Source: Chryseobacterium sp. SSA4.19
Lineage (GTDB): Bacteria; Bacteroidota; Bacteroidia; Flavobacteriales; Weeksellaceae
Length of the DNA stretch: 64,000 bases
NCBI RefSeq assembly: GCF_022601875.1
Contig: NZ_JAKVIP010000012.1
Coordinates: forward strand, 1-64,000
Reading direction: 5' to 3'
Shown here piece by piece: positions 47,501-55,410 of this stretch (positions are counted from its first letter, which is position 1; each line of letters begins with the position of its first letter). The position numbers were made by a program, and so were the translations under genes. A model generated the notes under the pieces. It made no database searches. It saw only the letters and a list, made by a program, of their open reading frames with translations, and was not told the DNA's origin.

Positions 47501-47570
47501 TCCAACCGTGATCTTTTCCGTGATCATAGCCGATAAAGGGAATATCAAATATTTGTTTTTTCGGTTTCAT
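44499..47570 (-). CDS. traG: VirB4-like conjugation ATPase TraG with embedded DnaJ domain
   Basis: The 1023-residue protein is the ATPase that energises the mating channel. Walker A is GPSGSGKS (430-437) and Walker B is ALIIEEAWK (792-800), followed by VVVTQELDD. Between them lies a complete J domain (580-644): TYYDVLGI, helix II ending in KFY, the HPDK loop (608-611), and YEAYETLGDEERRRIY. J domains activate Hsp70. Usual TraG proteins are about 820-850 residues, so the surplus equals this insert plus linkers (about 540-700). The insert region is more AT-rich than flanking parts. The frame is intact throughout. Confidence 0.9.
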   Translation of the reverse strand: MKPKKQIFDIPFIGYDHGKDHGWNFDVLFGQYGNPIIGIKIKNTVEQYSADPDNYLNFHTVLNQVVSIIGEGRIVQKLDIFSKKKYKAEPSNQFLQQKYSEHFDGRLFKTIETVLFFTDIVDDKLKKKNKHYNFSEKSYKELRDKCQKVWMLLKQNECEPQFLFEKDFEYYISGVLSMQFSDIPVFDNIKSTSEYLKIGNRFVKNISYVDVENIDLPSEIEPYSILGGNGAASETAVDNFTFINELENYETIVYNQVITISLQAQQQRELDKKKKKHEGAANNSPSNAIIAEEIQTLLHNIAIDGQLVVNAHFSILFSTNTLEEMEGIQSQIENKLFTKGIIISKNAYNQLELFRATIPGNATELRDYDLFMTTSEAALCFFFKESYPVNEESNFYLRFTDRQGVPIKIDPADLPMKTGRINNRNKFVLGPSGSGKSFIMNTIVEQYLPNNYDVVIVDTGYSYSGLCSYVGGRYIQYTEEKPITMNPFLMDKKEFNIEKIEFLTNLIFLIWQGPDAVMSAAQKSILDNVLMSYYHQYFNSGNDWYENKTSEELILYLNKYNIHEEDIYAQYENEVNEERTYYDVLGIAFNASSEEIKDAGRRLLKFYHPDKNINNPDYDNEKFYTVYEAYETLGDEERRRIYNETQLILIKSNEIIKQDKTEENWDESFRKAIIKKIKELEEKLDAKELSFNGFYDYCDKFLPLYLNNKKHSITEREFNLRTFLFVLRDFYKGGRYGTTLNESADNTLFDESFIVFEIDNVKDNPKLFPIVTLIIMDTFIQKMRLRKDRRKALIIEEAWKAIASKLMGGYILYLYKTVRKFWGEAVVVTQELDDIIGNAVVKDSIINNSDTFILLDQTKFKDNFDRIAALLSLNKVEQNKIFTINNLNNKLGRSRFKEFYLKRGSKGEVYGNEVSLEQYLTYTTEKPEKSAVEYYVQEYGNYDEALIKIVSDLKAFGDGLENLVSLVNLYQKPLDLKVKSYYHNLKKTHPGKNVFKVIAQELEERNINFSELINKKEYQYENA

Positions 47571-47859
47571 TTCGTTTTAAAAATGTTTTGTTGTTTAATC
47601 TTTTTGGGAAGATCAAGATCTGATCAAAGTTTTTGGTCTTGTTGTAGAGTCCGTATTTGTCCTGCCTGTTGAAGATGAGATAAACGCCACCTCCGGTAGC
47701 AGCAAGCCCGATCAAAGAGCCTAGCAATCCGAATTTGGATAAGACCAGTGCGGCAACAACACCTGCACCGATCACTCCAATCGCATAAATGATATACTTT
47801 CCCTTAAGCCCGAAGAATACAAGAGGCTTTTTCAACCCCTTGTATAAATAGAAACCCAT
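47545..47859 (-). CDS. traF: Conjugative transposon protein TraF
   Basis: A 104-residue protein with two membrane helices (about 22-42 and 46-63) and the DUF4133 form of TraF (starts GFYLYKGLKKPLVFFGLKG). It overlaps traG by 26 bp. It is a small inner-membrane part comparable to VirB3. Confidence 0.85.
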   Translation of the reverse strand: MGFYLYKGLKKPLVFFGLKGKYIIYAIGVIGAGVVAALVLSKFGLLGSLIGLAATGGGVYLIFNRQDKYGLYNKTKNFDQILIFPKRLNNKTFLKRNETEKTNI

Positions 47860-47862
47860 AAC

Positions 47863-48183
47863 TTAGGCAAAGAATGAGGTTACAAATTCAGGAACAACGA
47901 TGAGGAAGATCATCGCTCCTCCATAACCAAGGATCTCTTTGTTGACATCCTGATCGCCGTTTGTCCATTTGTTGTATACTCTCAGACCACCGATGAAACC
48001 GACCAGTCCCCCTACAGCCTTTAAGATCAGCTTGATAGGATCCCAATAGTCCTTGATGTCATTGGCTGCGTTGGAAATGGCTGTTGCCCCGCCCTGTGCC
48101 AGCATGGGCGTGACCGCCATAAGAAGTAGTGCCGCAGTGTATAATTTTTTCGTTGTTGGATAACTTTTGCATTTGTGTTTCAT
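47863..48183 (-). CDS. traE: Conjugative transposon protein TraE
   Basis: A 106-residue protein with a cleavable hydrophobic leader (about 12-30) and two membrane helices (about 52-67, 85-104), the DUF4134 form of TraE. This corresponds to the VirB2-like pilin. It lies 3 bp before traF. Confidence 0.85.
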   Translation of the reverse strand: MKHKCKSYPTTKKLYTAALLLMAVTPMLAQGGATAISNAANDIKDYWDPIKLILKAVGGLVGFIGGLRVYNKWTNGDQDVNKEILGYGGAMIFLIVVPEFVTSFFA

Positions 48184-48299
48184 AATACTTGAGATTTTAT
48201 ATTTGAATTGTGTTTTTTAGTTCAGAAAAGGGCATAGGAGGTGTGCTATCCGGCTCAATGGAGCGAATCATCTGAAGATTTAAAAGCTTGGGGTTTCTT

Positions 48300-48887
48300 T
48301 TAGATCATTGAATGGTAGACCTTAAAGCCATCACGGTCTGAAAGGACCTGGACCTGGGTTTCGGCAAGGTTGAGGAATTGGTTGAATTGTTGTTTGAGCT
48401 TTAAAGCAGGATCTTCTTTCTTGTGTTTGGATTGAACATTATCTTCTTTTTCAGAAGGAGCTGCTGACAACTCTTTTATCTCATCGCCATGAATATTTTC
48501 TTGTTCAACCGAATGGTATTCCTTGAGTTCGTTTATTTCCGTTGAATGTCTATTATTTTCAGGCCTGGTCTCAAATGCATCTATATCCTGCTCGAATTCA
48601 AATTTCTGACGCCAGTGTTCTAAATCGTGCGGTTCATCAAATTCTTCGTCAGTTGTAGAAAACAGTTCCTTCTTATTAAATGAAGCGGGTGTATTGAGAT
48701 GCTCCACATCATCGATGCTGACTGCTTTTATTTGATTTGTATTCTCTTCTGCAAAAGCTGTAAGGGCATATTCTTCACTTTCAGATTGTTTGGCGAGGCC
48801 ATCCTTTTTCAGAAAAAGGTCGTAGACAATATTTCCTGCGTAATAGAGCAGATAAATGGCCAGGATGATAAGAAATATTTTGATCAT
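48300..48887 (-). CDS. Single-pass membrane protein in the tra operon
   Basis: A 195-residue protein with one N-terminal membrane helix (2-20) and a long acidic, low-complexity cytosolic part, ending in a short helical segment (about 165-195). It stands between traA and traE, the place of TraB-TraD in CTnDOT, but the sequence does not let me name it. The 116 bp to traE holds no visible signal. Confidence 0.5.
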   Translation of the reverse strand: MIKIFLIILAIYLLYYAGNIVYDLFLKKDGLAKQSESEEYALTAFAEENTNQIKAVSIDDVEHLNTPASFNKKELFSTTDEEFDEPHDLEHWRQKFEFEQDIDAFETRPENNRHSTEINELKEYHSVEQENIHGDEIKELSAAPSEKEDNVQSKHKKEDPALKLKQQFNQFLNLAETQVQVLSDRDGFKVYHSMI

Positions 48888-48907
48888 TTTAAGTGTTTTT
48901 AAAATCG

Positions 48908-49558
48908 TTATATGTTAATTTCAAGTGTATGGTTGATGTGATCGATCAGTTCATTGAAAGGATGTTTGACCGCATATTTCTGTTCATAGGTCAGTTTTCT
49001 CGTATCAATGGTTTGAAGACAGTTCCTTTTGAACACAGGATTTTTCAACAGGATGCCGTATTTAAGGATCTCAGCATCCATTCCTTCCTGGTTATGGTAT
49101 TTATAGCCTTTGTCATATTTGGAACGGATGAATATTCGCTCTGCCTGGCTTTCAAGCAATCCCAAAAAGTTGATAAAGACCAGCGTCGATTTTGCGGAGA
49201 CGTTGGAATACTCAAATGGGATCACAATAAAATCACTGTAGATCAGAAGGTCGCTATACCGGGCGTCTAACGTTCCCGCAAGATCAAAAAGGTTGATATC
49301 ATCGCTTTCTTTCATTTCGATCAGATGCTCAAGATCGGAGAAAGGCTGTTCATTGTCCTCATCAATAATCCTGACTTCATACAGTTTAGGCAGTTCTGAT
49401 TCTTCATCTTCGATCCATTTGTGATAGAAAGATTTCTGAAAATCAAAATCGAACACATTGACCTTTCTTTCAGATATTCCCGAAATATAATTGGCAAAAG
49501 CAATCGCAAGTGTGGTTTTGCCTGTTCCTCCTTTTTGTGTTCCAAAGGTGATAATCAT
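48908..49558 (-). CDS. traA: ParA-type ATPase TraA
   Basis: The 216-residue protein has a ParA/MinD Walker box KGGTGKTT (9-16) and a FDFDFQKS stretch (about 36-43). TraA is the first gene of Bacteroidota tra operons and is believed to help DNA partition or relaxosome positioning. It follows the relaxase gene by 15 bp. Confidence 0.85.
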   Translation of the reverse strand: MIITFGTQKGGTGKTTLAIAFANYISGISERKVNVFDFDFQKSFYHKWIEDEESELPKLYEVRIIDEDNEQPFSDLEHLIEMKESDDINLFDLAGTLDARYSDLLIYSDFIVIPFEYSNVSAKSTLVFINFLGLLESQAERIFIRSKYDKGYKYHNQEGMDAEILKYGILLKNPVFKRNCLQTIDTRKLTYEQKYAVKHPFNELIDHINHTLEINI

Positions 49559-49573
49559 CTTTATTGTTGTTTT

Positions 49574-51028
49574 TTATCTCTTTTTTCTTCGCTTTTTCAA
49601 TTCGTTCTCGGACGGGTCTTTTTCTGTTCCGGAAGATTTCATCCATTCAAAAATCATTTTGTTGACCGCTTGCTTTAGCTCGTTTTCGGTATTGTTTTCA
49701 GGCTGTTTTTCATCGATCAGTACAGTGTTGAGAAACTTTTGATACTGCTGTTCGCCGACCAAAGATTGCAGCTCTCCGACAAAGTGAAACCTGGCATGGA
49801 TCGCGTAATATTTTCCTTTCTCGGATCTTAAAAGACTGACTTGATCTCCACCCTGACTTTTAAGATATTCTTTTACATCACTTCTGATGGCATTGAATGT
49901 TTCCCTGTTCTTCAGCTTTTTATTCTCAAACAGCATAAAATCGTTCAGCTCATTTCCAGGGTATCTTTCTTTCAGATATTTCAGCATTATCGTTTTGGTT
50001 TCCGCATTGGGAATGCTATAATCTTTCAGCTGTTCAAATATCCTTTTATCCATCGTAGCAGAAGTGAATTCAAACAATTCCCCCATCTTCATGATCTCAC
50101 TGCCTTTATAAACTGTTGCTGTCTTATGATCGATCAACGTGTATCCGAAAGGCATTCGATCATCCTTATGATGAAATACGATGTCGATGCCGAAAGAGTC
50201 TCTTAGTTTTTTCTGTAGCTCACTTTCATATTCGATTTCCGGTTTCCAATGATCTTTCAGTTTTTCTATGGGAAGCATGGCTTCCTGTTTTCTGTAATCA
50301 TCTACTCTAAACACTTTGTTTGAGTATAGCTGCCTGTATTTTGAAAAAATGGCCCTGATCTGCCTGATCCGTCTCTCGCTTTCCTTATTGCTGAAAACAA
50401 TTTGATCTGCCGAGATCCTTCGCTGCACAATGCCGTTTTTAGAAATGGTAATGGATTTTCCATCATTTGCGTTTTCGGTCAGTTGGTAACCATTTCTGTT
50501 GAGCAAAGTTTTCAGCTGCTGAAAAGAGCCAATTTTGTAGTTTAAAAGTTGATTAAATTTTTCCTCTTCATTGATTCCGTAAAGTTTTTCCATCACTTCG
50601 GCCAAAGCTTTTTGGGCTTTTAGCTTTTCGTAGCTGTCATCGATCTTTTTCCCGGTTTGTTTATCCACCCTTGTGGAAACAATATGGATGTGATTGTTCT
50701 CCGTATCATGGTGAAAAACCACGATATATGGTTGCTGTCCGTAACCCATTTTATCCATAAAATCCTCGCTGATCGCTGCAAGTTCCTCTTTGTTATGCTC
50801 CTGAAATTTAGTGGATATCACCGCGTGGAATTGTGGTTTTTGTACCTTCTTGCTTTTCGATACCGCTTTGAGATAATCCCTGACCTGTTGCTTGCCACTG
50901 TCCTGATCGATGAATGACGGAAAATTCTTCATCAGCATCAGTTCTCCCTTTCCTTTATCTATCTTCTTATCGTTGTAATCTACTCCGGGAAAGTTTTCTC
51001 CTGCCGGCTTCATGAGCTTGACGATCAT
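49574..51028 (-). CDS. Relaxase/mobilisation protein (MOBP-like)
   Basis: The 484-residue protein has the relaxase histidine motif H106-H107 and H113-I-H115 (in NNHIHIVSTR), which binds the metal used to nick oriT. The N-terminal 250 residues form the relaxase domain; the rest is a charged helical region. It overlaps the RHH accessory gene by 4 bp (ATGA). It should nick and lead the transferred strand. The oriT itself was not located. Confidence 0.88.
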   Translation of the reverse strand: MIVKLMKPAGENFPGVDYNDKKIDKGKGELMLMKNFPSFIDQDSGKQQVRDYLKAVSKSKKVQKPQFHAVISTKFQEHNKEELAAISEDFMDKMGYGQQPYIVVFHHDTENNHIHIVSTRVDKQTGKKIDDSYEKLKAQKALAEVMEKLYGINEEEKFNQLLNYKIGSFQQLKTLLNRNGYQLTENANDGKSITISKNGIVQRRISADQIVFSNKESERRIRQIRAIFSKYRQLYSNKVFRVDDYRKQEAMLPIEKLKDHWKPEIEYESELQKKLRDSFGIDIVFHHKDDRMPFGYTLIDHKTATVYKGSEIMKMGELFEFTSATMDKRIFEQLKDYSIPNAETKTIMLKYLKERYPGNELNDFMLFENKKLKNRETFNAIRSDVKEYLKSQGGDQVSLLRSEKGKYYAIHARFHFVGELQSLVGEQQYQKFLNTVLIDEKQPENNTENELKQAVNKMIFEWMKSSGTEKDPSENELKKRRKKR

Positions 51029-51402
51029 TTTGAAAGTAATGCGTAAATATTTTCAAATATTATATTCTGCTGTGCTTTCAGTTTTGCTATTTCTGTGAGC
51101 TGTGCGGAAAATACTTCTAATTGACTTTCCGAGATGAACTTCTGTCCGTTAACCACTCTTGCCAACTGATTGACATTGGTTTCGATCTTTACAAAGATGT
51201 TATCCTGTTTTTCAATGAACTCAAGAACCTTTCTTCTCTCATCATCCATAAGCCTTTTTTCTACAGAATCGATGATCAGGCTGGTCAAGGAAATATTTCG
51301 TTCCTTACATGTTTGTTTCCAGTTCTCTTTTGTTTCGTTTTTAATACGGAATAAGATCACTTCAGAATTCGTATTCCCATCTTTTTTCACGGTGAGCTCC
51401 AA
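51025..51402 (-). CDS. Mobilisation accessory protein (MobC/RHH-like)
   Basis: A 125-residue protein. Residues 12-55 fit a ribbon-helix-helix DNA-binding fold, followed by helices with NQLARVVNG (about 78-86), the signature of relaxosome accessory proteins that bind oriT. Its start lies 16 bp inside the preceding surface protein gene and its end overlaps the relaxase gene by 4 bp. Confidence 0.8.
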   Translation of the reverse strand: MELTVKKDGNTNSEVILFRIKNETKENWKQTCKERNISLTSLIIDSVEKRLMDDERRKVLEFIEKQDNIFVKIETNVNQLARVVNGQKFISESQLEVFSAQLTEIAKLKAQQNIIFENIYALLSK

Positions 51403-52481
51403 CTCGGAATGCCGTTCACACTTTTCAGGACGTAGGTTCCAACGGCTGGTGGCGGGGGAATGACTTCAGTAGCGAAACCAAAAGAACCATCGGACTTTGC
51501 CACTACTTTCTTTGTATAGGCAGAATCTCCGTCTGCATTGGGCATTTGTGAGGGCGTTACACTTAATTTGCCGTTGATATTCAGCCATCTTTCAGAAAAA
51601 TCGCCTGAGATAAGGGCAAATTTGTAATCAGTATAGTTATTTGTTATACTATCCCAAAAACCATTCTGGTTTGTAGTGACAGGCGTAGAATGAATGGCCA
51701 GCTTGTTACTGACGCTTCTATCTCCGACGGCAGGGCTTCCTGCTCCCACACCAATAAAGATATTGTTCGACCCTGAGCGGTTTCCCGTTCCGGATAAATA
51801 GCCAATGGCGATATTATCATTTCCCGAAGTGATGTATGACATGGCGCCGGGTCCTATACCAATATTCCTGTTGCCGGATATGGTTCCGTTAGCAATACCG
51901 TTCAGTGCCGATACGCCCGCTCCGTAATTCAATTTCCCAGTCACCTTTCCCTGAGACATAGCATAAGCAAATGCTGAGTTCCCTTTGCCGGAGGTTATAT
52001 TGGAATCTGTTGCCACGATGGTATTGTATTCACCGGTGATCGGACTTCTGGATTTTCCCAGGATATAATTTTCTTTCTGGTCAAAATCGAGTTTAAGGAA
52101 ATCCTTTACGACAAGTTCTACCGTGGAAGTATTGCCTCTTAGTGCAACCGCTTCCAGTGGATCGTCTTTAGAGATCTCAAGCCACTGCTGTCCATCAAAG
52201 TAATACAGTCCCGATCTTGTCAGGTGAACTTCCTGTCCGGTTAGATTGGTTGCAGGAGAGGTCACGAATACGAAAGCTCCTTTTTGTGCCGCTGAATAGG
52301 TCTTTGCTGCTAATTCATTACCGGTAATGCGTGGCGGAATGATGCCGTCAAAATGATTTGCATCATTTGGTTTTCCGACCACTTCCAACGTAGCTTTTGG
52401 TGTCTGTGTATTAATACCGACCTGTGAAAACAGGTTAACAGTGACCAGTGCAAAAAGTAAGGTTAGGAAATTGTTTTTCAT
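51387..52481 (-). CDS. Surface protein with YadA-like beta-roll
   Basis: The 364-residue protein has a signal peptide (about 1-19) with QVGINT directly after it, a common start of Bacteroidota surface proteins. Residues about 165-260 contain short repeats (GNSAFAYA, GNRNIGIG, GNDNIAIG, SNNIFIGVGAG) like the left-handed beta-roll of YadA-type adhesins. The ending is a short beta region. It is related to the next gene upstream in its first 110 residues. The gene overlaps the mobilisation gene by 16 bp, implying cotranslation. Confidence 0.75.
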   Translation of the reverse strand: MKNNFLTLLFALVTVNLFSQVGINTQTPKATLEVVGKPNDANHFDGIIPPRITGNELAAKTYSAAQKGAFVFVTSPATNLTGQEVHLTRSGLYYFDGQQWLEISKDDPLEAVALRGNTSTVELVVKDFLKLDFDQKENYILGKSRSPITGEYNTIVATDSNITSGKGNSAFAYAMSQGKVTGKLNYGAGVSALNGIANGTISGNRNIGIGPGAMSYITSGNDNIAIGYLSGTGNRSGSNNIFIGVGAGSPAVGDRSVSNKLAIHSTPVTTNQNGFWDSITNNYTDYKFALISGDFSERWLNINGKLSVTPSQMPNADGDSAYTKKVVAKSDGSFGFATEVIPPPPAVGTYVLKSVNGIPSWSSP

Positions 52482-52565
52482 TGTTTGTTTTTTTGTTAAG
52501 GTTTATTGTGTTTTTAGAATCGTTCATCATTTTTCGAAATGCTGTTGATAGCATTTTGTATTGGC

Positions 52566-53351
52566 TTATTTTAAATGAGGTTTCGTCCAGCTTGAATATC
52601 CTTTGGCTTCGCCCACTGTATTGGAAGTTATGGCATTTAAAGTTGATGCCGGGATATGAATTGAATTGTTTTGCAGAAAAACGGACATCAGGGCTGTGGA
52701 GTTTTCCGTATGGAGCCAGGCGACGTCAGTAGGGAAGTATCCTATTTCATTACAGATATCAGAAATGTTCATGATGGCATCATCTGAAACAGGTTCGGAC
52801 CCTGCTGTTCGTGAAACCAGAAATTTCACATTGATGATCCCGTCAATTTTTTTGAACGAGACTGCTCCCTCTAAGCCACCAAATTTTTTTGTTCCCAAAC
52901 TGTAGAATTTCGTAGAGGTAGGATAAGTGTCCTTATGGTCCCAAAGTTTGACAGGCTCACTCCATTTGGAAGATGCCGTAAGTGGACTGTCTGTATTACG
53001 GTCAAAAATAAGGATCGTTTGATATTCTACCTTCTGATCGTTTTTTGCAGGTTGCCATAGTTTGCCGTCAAAATAATAGAGCCCAGGCTCTGAAATGTTG
53101 ATGACCTGCCCGGACAATATGTAAGGCGGAAGTGTTACGAATAGTAGTGCACCCTTCTTTGAGATGGAATAGATTTTCTTTGAAAGCTGATCACCGGTGA
53201 TGCTTGGTGGAATGATACCATCGTAATGATTAGGGTCGTCAGGTTTTCCGACGACCTGCAAGGTAGCTTCGGGATCTGGTGTATTGATGCCGACCTGCCC
53301 CGAGACGGATATCGTTAAAAGGCTAAAGAAAAAGTAAAGAAGTGTTTTCAT
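52566..53351 (-). CDS. Surface protein, paralogue of the YadA-like gene
   Basis: From ATG 53351 the protein has 261 residues: signal peptide (1-19), QVGINT, then a first domain matching the neighbour (GKPxDxNHxDGIIPPxIT, GLYYFDGxxW). The second domain lacks the beta-roll repeats and has a different beta-rich fold of unknown role. A start at 53390 would add 13 residues ahead of the signal and is unlikely. Tandem duplication followed by divergence is likely. Confidence 0.7.
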   Translation of the reverse strand: MKTLLYFFFSLLTISVSGQVGINTPDPEATLQVVGKPDDPNHYDGIIPPSITGDQLSKKIYSISKKGALLFVTLPPYILSGQVINISEPGLYYFDGKLWQPAKNDQKVEYQTILIFDRNTDSPLTASSKWSEPVKLWDHKDTYPTSTKFYSLGTKKFGGLEGAVSFKKIDGIINVKFLVSRTAGSEPVSDDAIMNISDICNEIGYFPTDVAWLHTENSTALMSVFLQNNSIHIPASTLNAITSNTVGEAKGYSSWTKPHLK

Positions 53352-53804
53352 CTTTTTTTGATTAAGATTTCTGTTGCAAAGTTGTAGCATTAAAACATTG
53401 AAAACAATAGTGTTAGAGGGGAGTGGATCAAATAAGAAGAATCTGGATTACTCTGTAGGCCGTGGAGATTAAAAAAGAATAATATGGAATCTAATAGCTT
53501 GTTTCAGGAAAAAAAAGAGTTCCGAGGTCTTTTTGACTTTGAAAAAGGCAAGCTGTGATAAGGCCGAGAACATCACAGTTGATGTGATCTACGCTGTAGT
53601 GCGTCAGGCGGGTGAAAGGTTAGATGATGTTCTGGCAGTTGTTATCTAGCTTAATGGAAAGATAAGCGACATCAAAAATCGGATGTTACACCAGACAAAA
53701 GTTCTTAGGAGGACATTGATATTCCTAATGGCAAACAGTAACATTTATTAGTTTAGACTGATACTGCAAATGTACTATGCAAGTGCTCCATTAAGGAATA
53801 TTCA
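53352..53804. other. Intergenic region with degenerate coding remnant
   Basis: One rightward frame is open from about 53482 to 53751 except for a TAG at 53647-53649. It reads ENITVDVIYAVVRQAGERL before the stop and LNGKISDIKNRML after it, which has coding character, but I do not recognise the family. It has no good start codon. Likely a decayed gene. Confidence 0.4.
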
Positions 53805-55340
53805 CTAGAAAACTTTAATATCAAAAACATTTAAAATTATGATCAAAGGTATAAATACAATCACAAAACCAAGTGAATAGGCAAAATATCTCATTAATAA
53901 TTTTCCTTCTTTTTTTAAAAGCAATCCTATCAAACGGAATAGATAGCAGATCACAGAGATGATGAAATTAACGACAACGATCATGCTGATGTAGTAAGCC
54001 ATAAAAAATGCAGGTGCAGTAACAATCCCTGAAATAAGTCCGTACAAAGCTCCACACAACAATGATGATCCCAATATTACCAATGCATAACGAACTCCGT
54101 TTTTGAAATAAAAACTGAAGTTTAAGTTTTCAAACGATCTTTCTTTTGAAACCTTTACCGCAGCTGTTCCGAAGGTCTTGCTTTTCCTTTGTTTCTTATA
54201 TCTTGGCCACCAGATGATGATCCCTGTAATAAACAATGCCGGAGGAATCAAACTGCCCAATAATGCCAGAATACGGGTAGGCCATCCGCCGAAAGTCCCA
54301 TAATGAATAGGGGTGACCCAGCTTAGGTATGACTTCCCTGTATTGGGGAAATCAGTTTCACTGTTGACTAGGATCTTACCGGAATACTGGTCTACGATAA
54401 ATAGCATACGTTCTCCTGTTTTCGGTATTCCATCTTTGTATACATCAAAACGATAGGATCCATTCTTTTCTTTTGGAATAGAAATACCTTTTATTTTGCT
54501 ATCTGGGAATAGCTTATATATCTTTTCACTCAGTTGTTTAGGGGACAATGGTTTCTGATAAGGGATGACCTTTGATTTGGAACCGAAAATAGAAGCTGTA
54601 GATTGTGGTGACCTGCCATTGAATAAAAACAACAGTGCAATGAACATCGTGTTGAAAGTGATCACCAGACCTGTCAAGGCCAGACTTATTACAACAGGGG
54701 CACTGAACACCCCCAATACATTATGCCAGTCATAATTCTGTCTTTTGAAACTGGCCTTAAAATCGACCGAAAGACTCTTTCTCAGATTCTTGATCTTTTT
54801 TGGCAACCATAGCCGGATGCCACTGATGGTAAGTATAAGTAAGCAGAGCGCTGACAACCCGACAATATACCTTCCCGCCTGAGGAATAAGCAATGTTCTG
54901 TGTATCGTGGTGACAACTCTAATGAATGCACTGCTTGCTATTCTTTTTCCCGACAGCTCTGCTGTATAGGGATTTATAAAATATTCCTGTCCATTATCGG
55001 AACCGTAGAACCGATAGGTCGAGAAAGGATTATTCTCATCGGTATCCATGATATATTCGAATTTGATGCCCGGATATTTGGATCGTATGACAGGGATGAT
55101 CTCTTCTATCGGAATTCTTCTTTGTGTTCTTACAACTTCAAAAAGCTCCGGGTTAAATGCCTGGTCGATCTCATCCTGAAAAACAAGGATACTGCCGGTA
55201 AGCCCTACGATGGCCAATATAAATCCGGCAAAGATACCTACGTAAAGATGCCATTTCCCGAACCATCGTTTCTGATGGTATGCCTATTGTATCTTTTTTA
55301 ATTTCCTAAATCGGAGCGATCGTATTTTTTTCAAAAGCAT
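53805..55340 (-). pseudogene. PepSY-type membrane reductase gene with in-frame stop
   Basis: Read leftward from ATG 55340 the frame has TAG as codon 19 (55284-55286) and then stays open to 53805, about 510 codons. The parts fit a PepSY-associated transmembrane protein of the siderophore-uptake type: RWFGKWHLYVGI at the first membrane helix, a PepSY periplasmic domain (about 85-160), further helices with H-bearing WxTPIHYG and LALLGSLIPP, and a hydrophobic C-terminus. Such proteins reduce iron in siderophores after uptake. The next gene upstream is a siderophore receptor, which supports this. A 470-residue form from TTG 55217 would lack the first half helix. Confidence 0.75.
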
Positions 55341-55410
55341 AATAGTGAGTAGTATAAAAGACCATGAAATTTACTGATAAAGCCCACCGGTCATTATTGA
55401 TGCAGTATAA

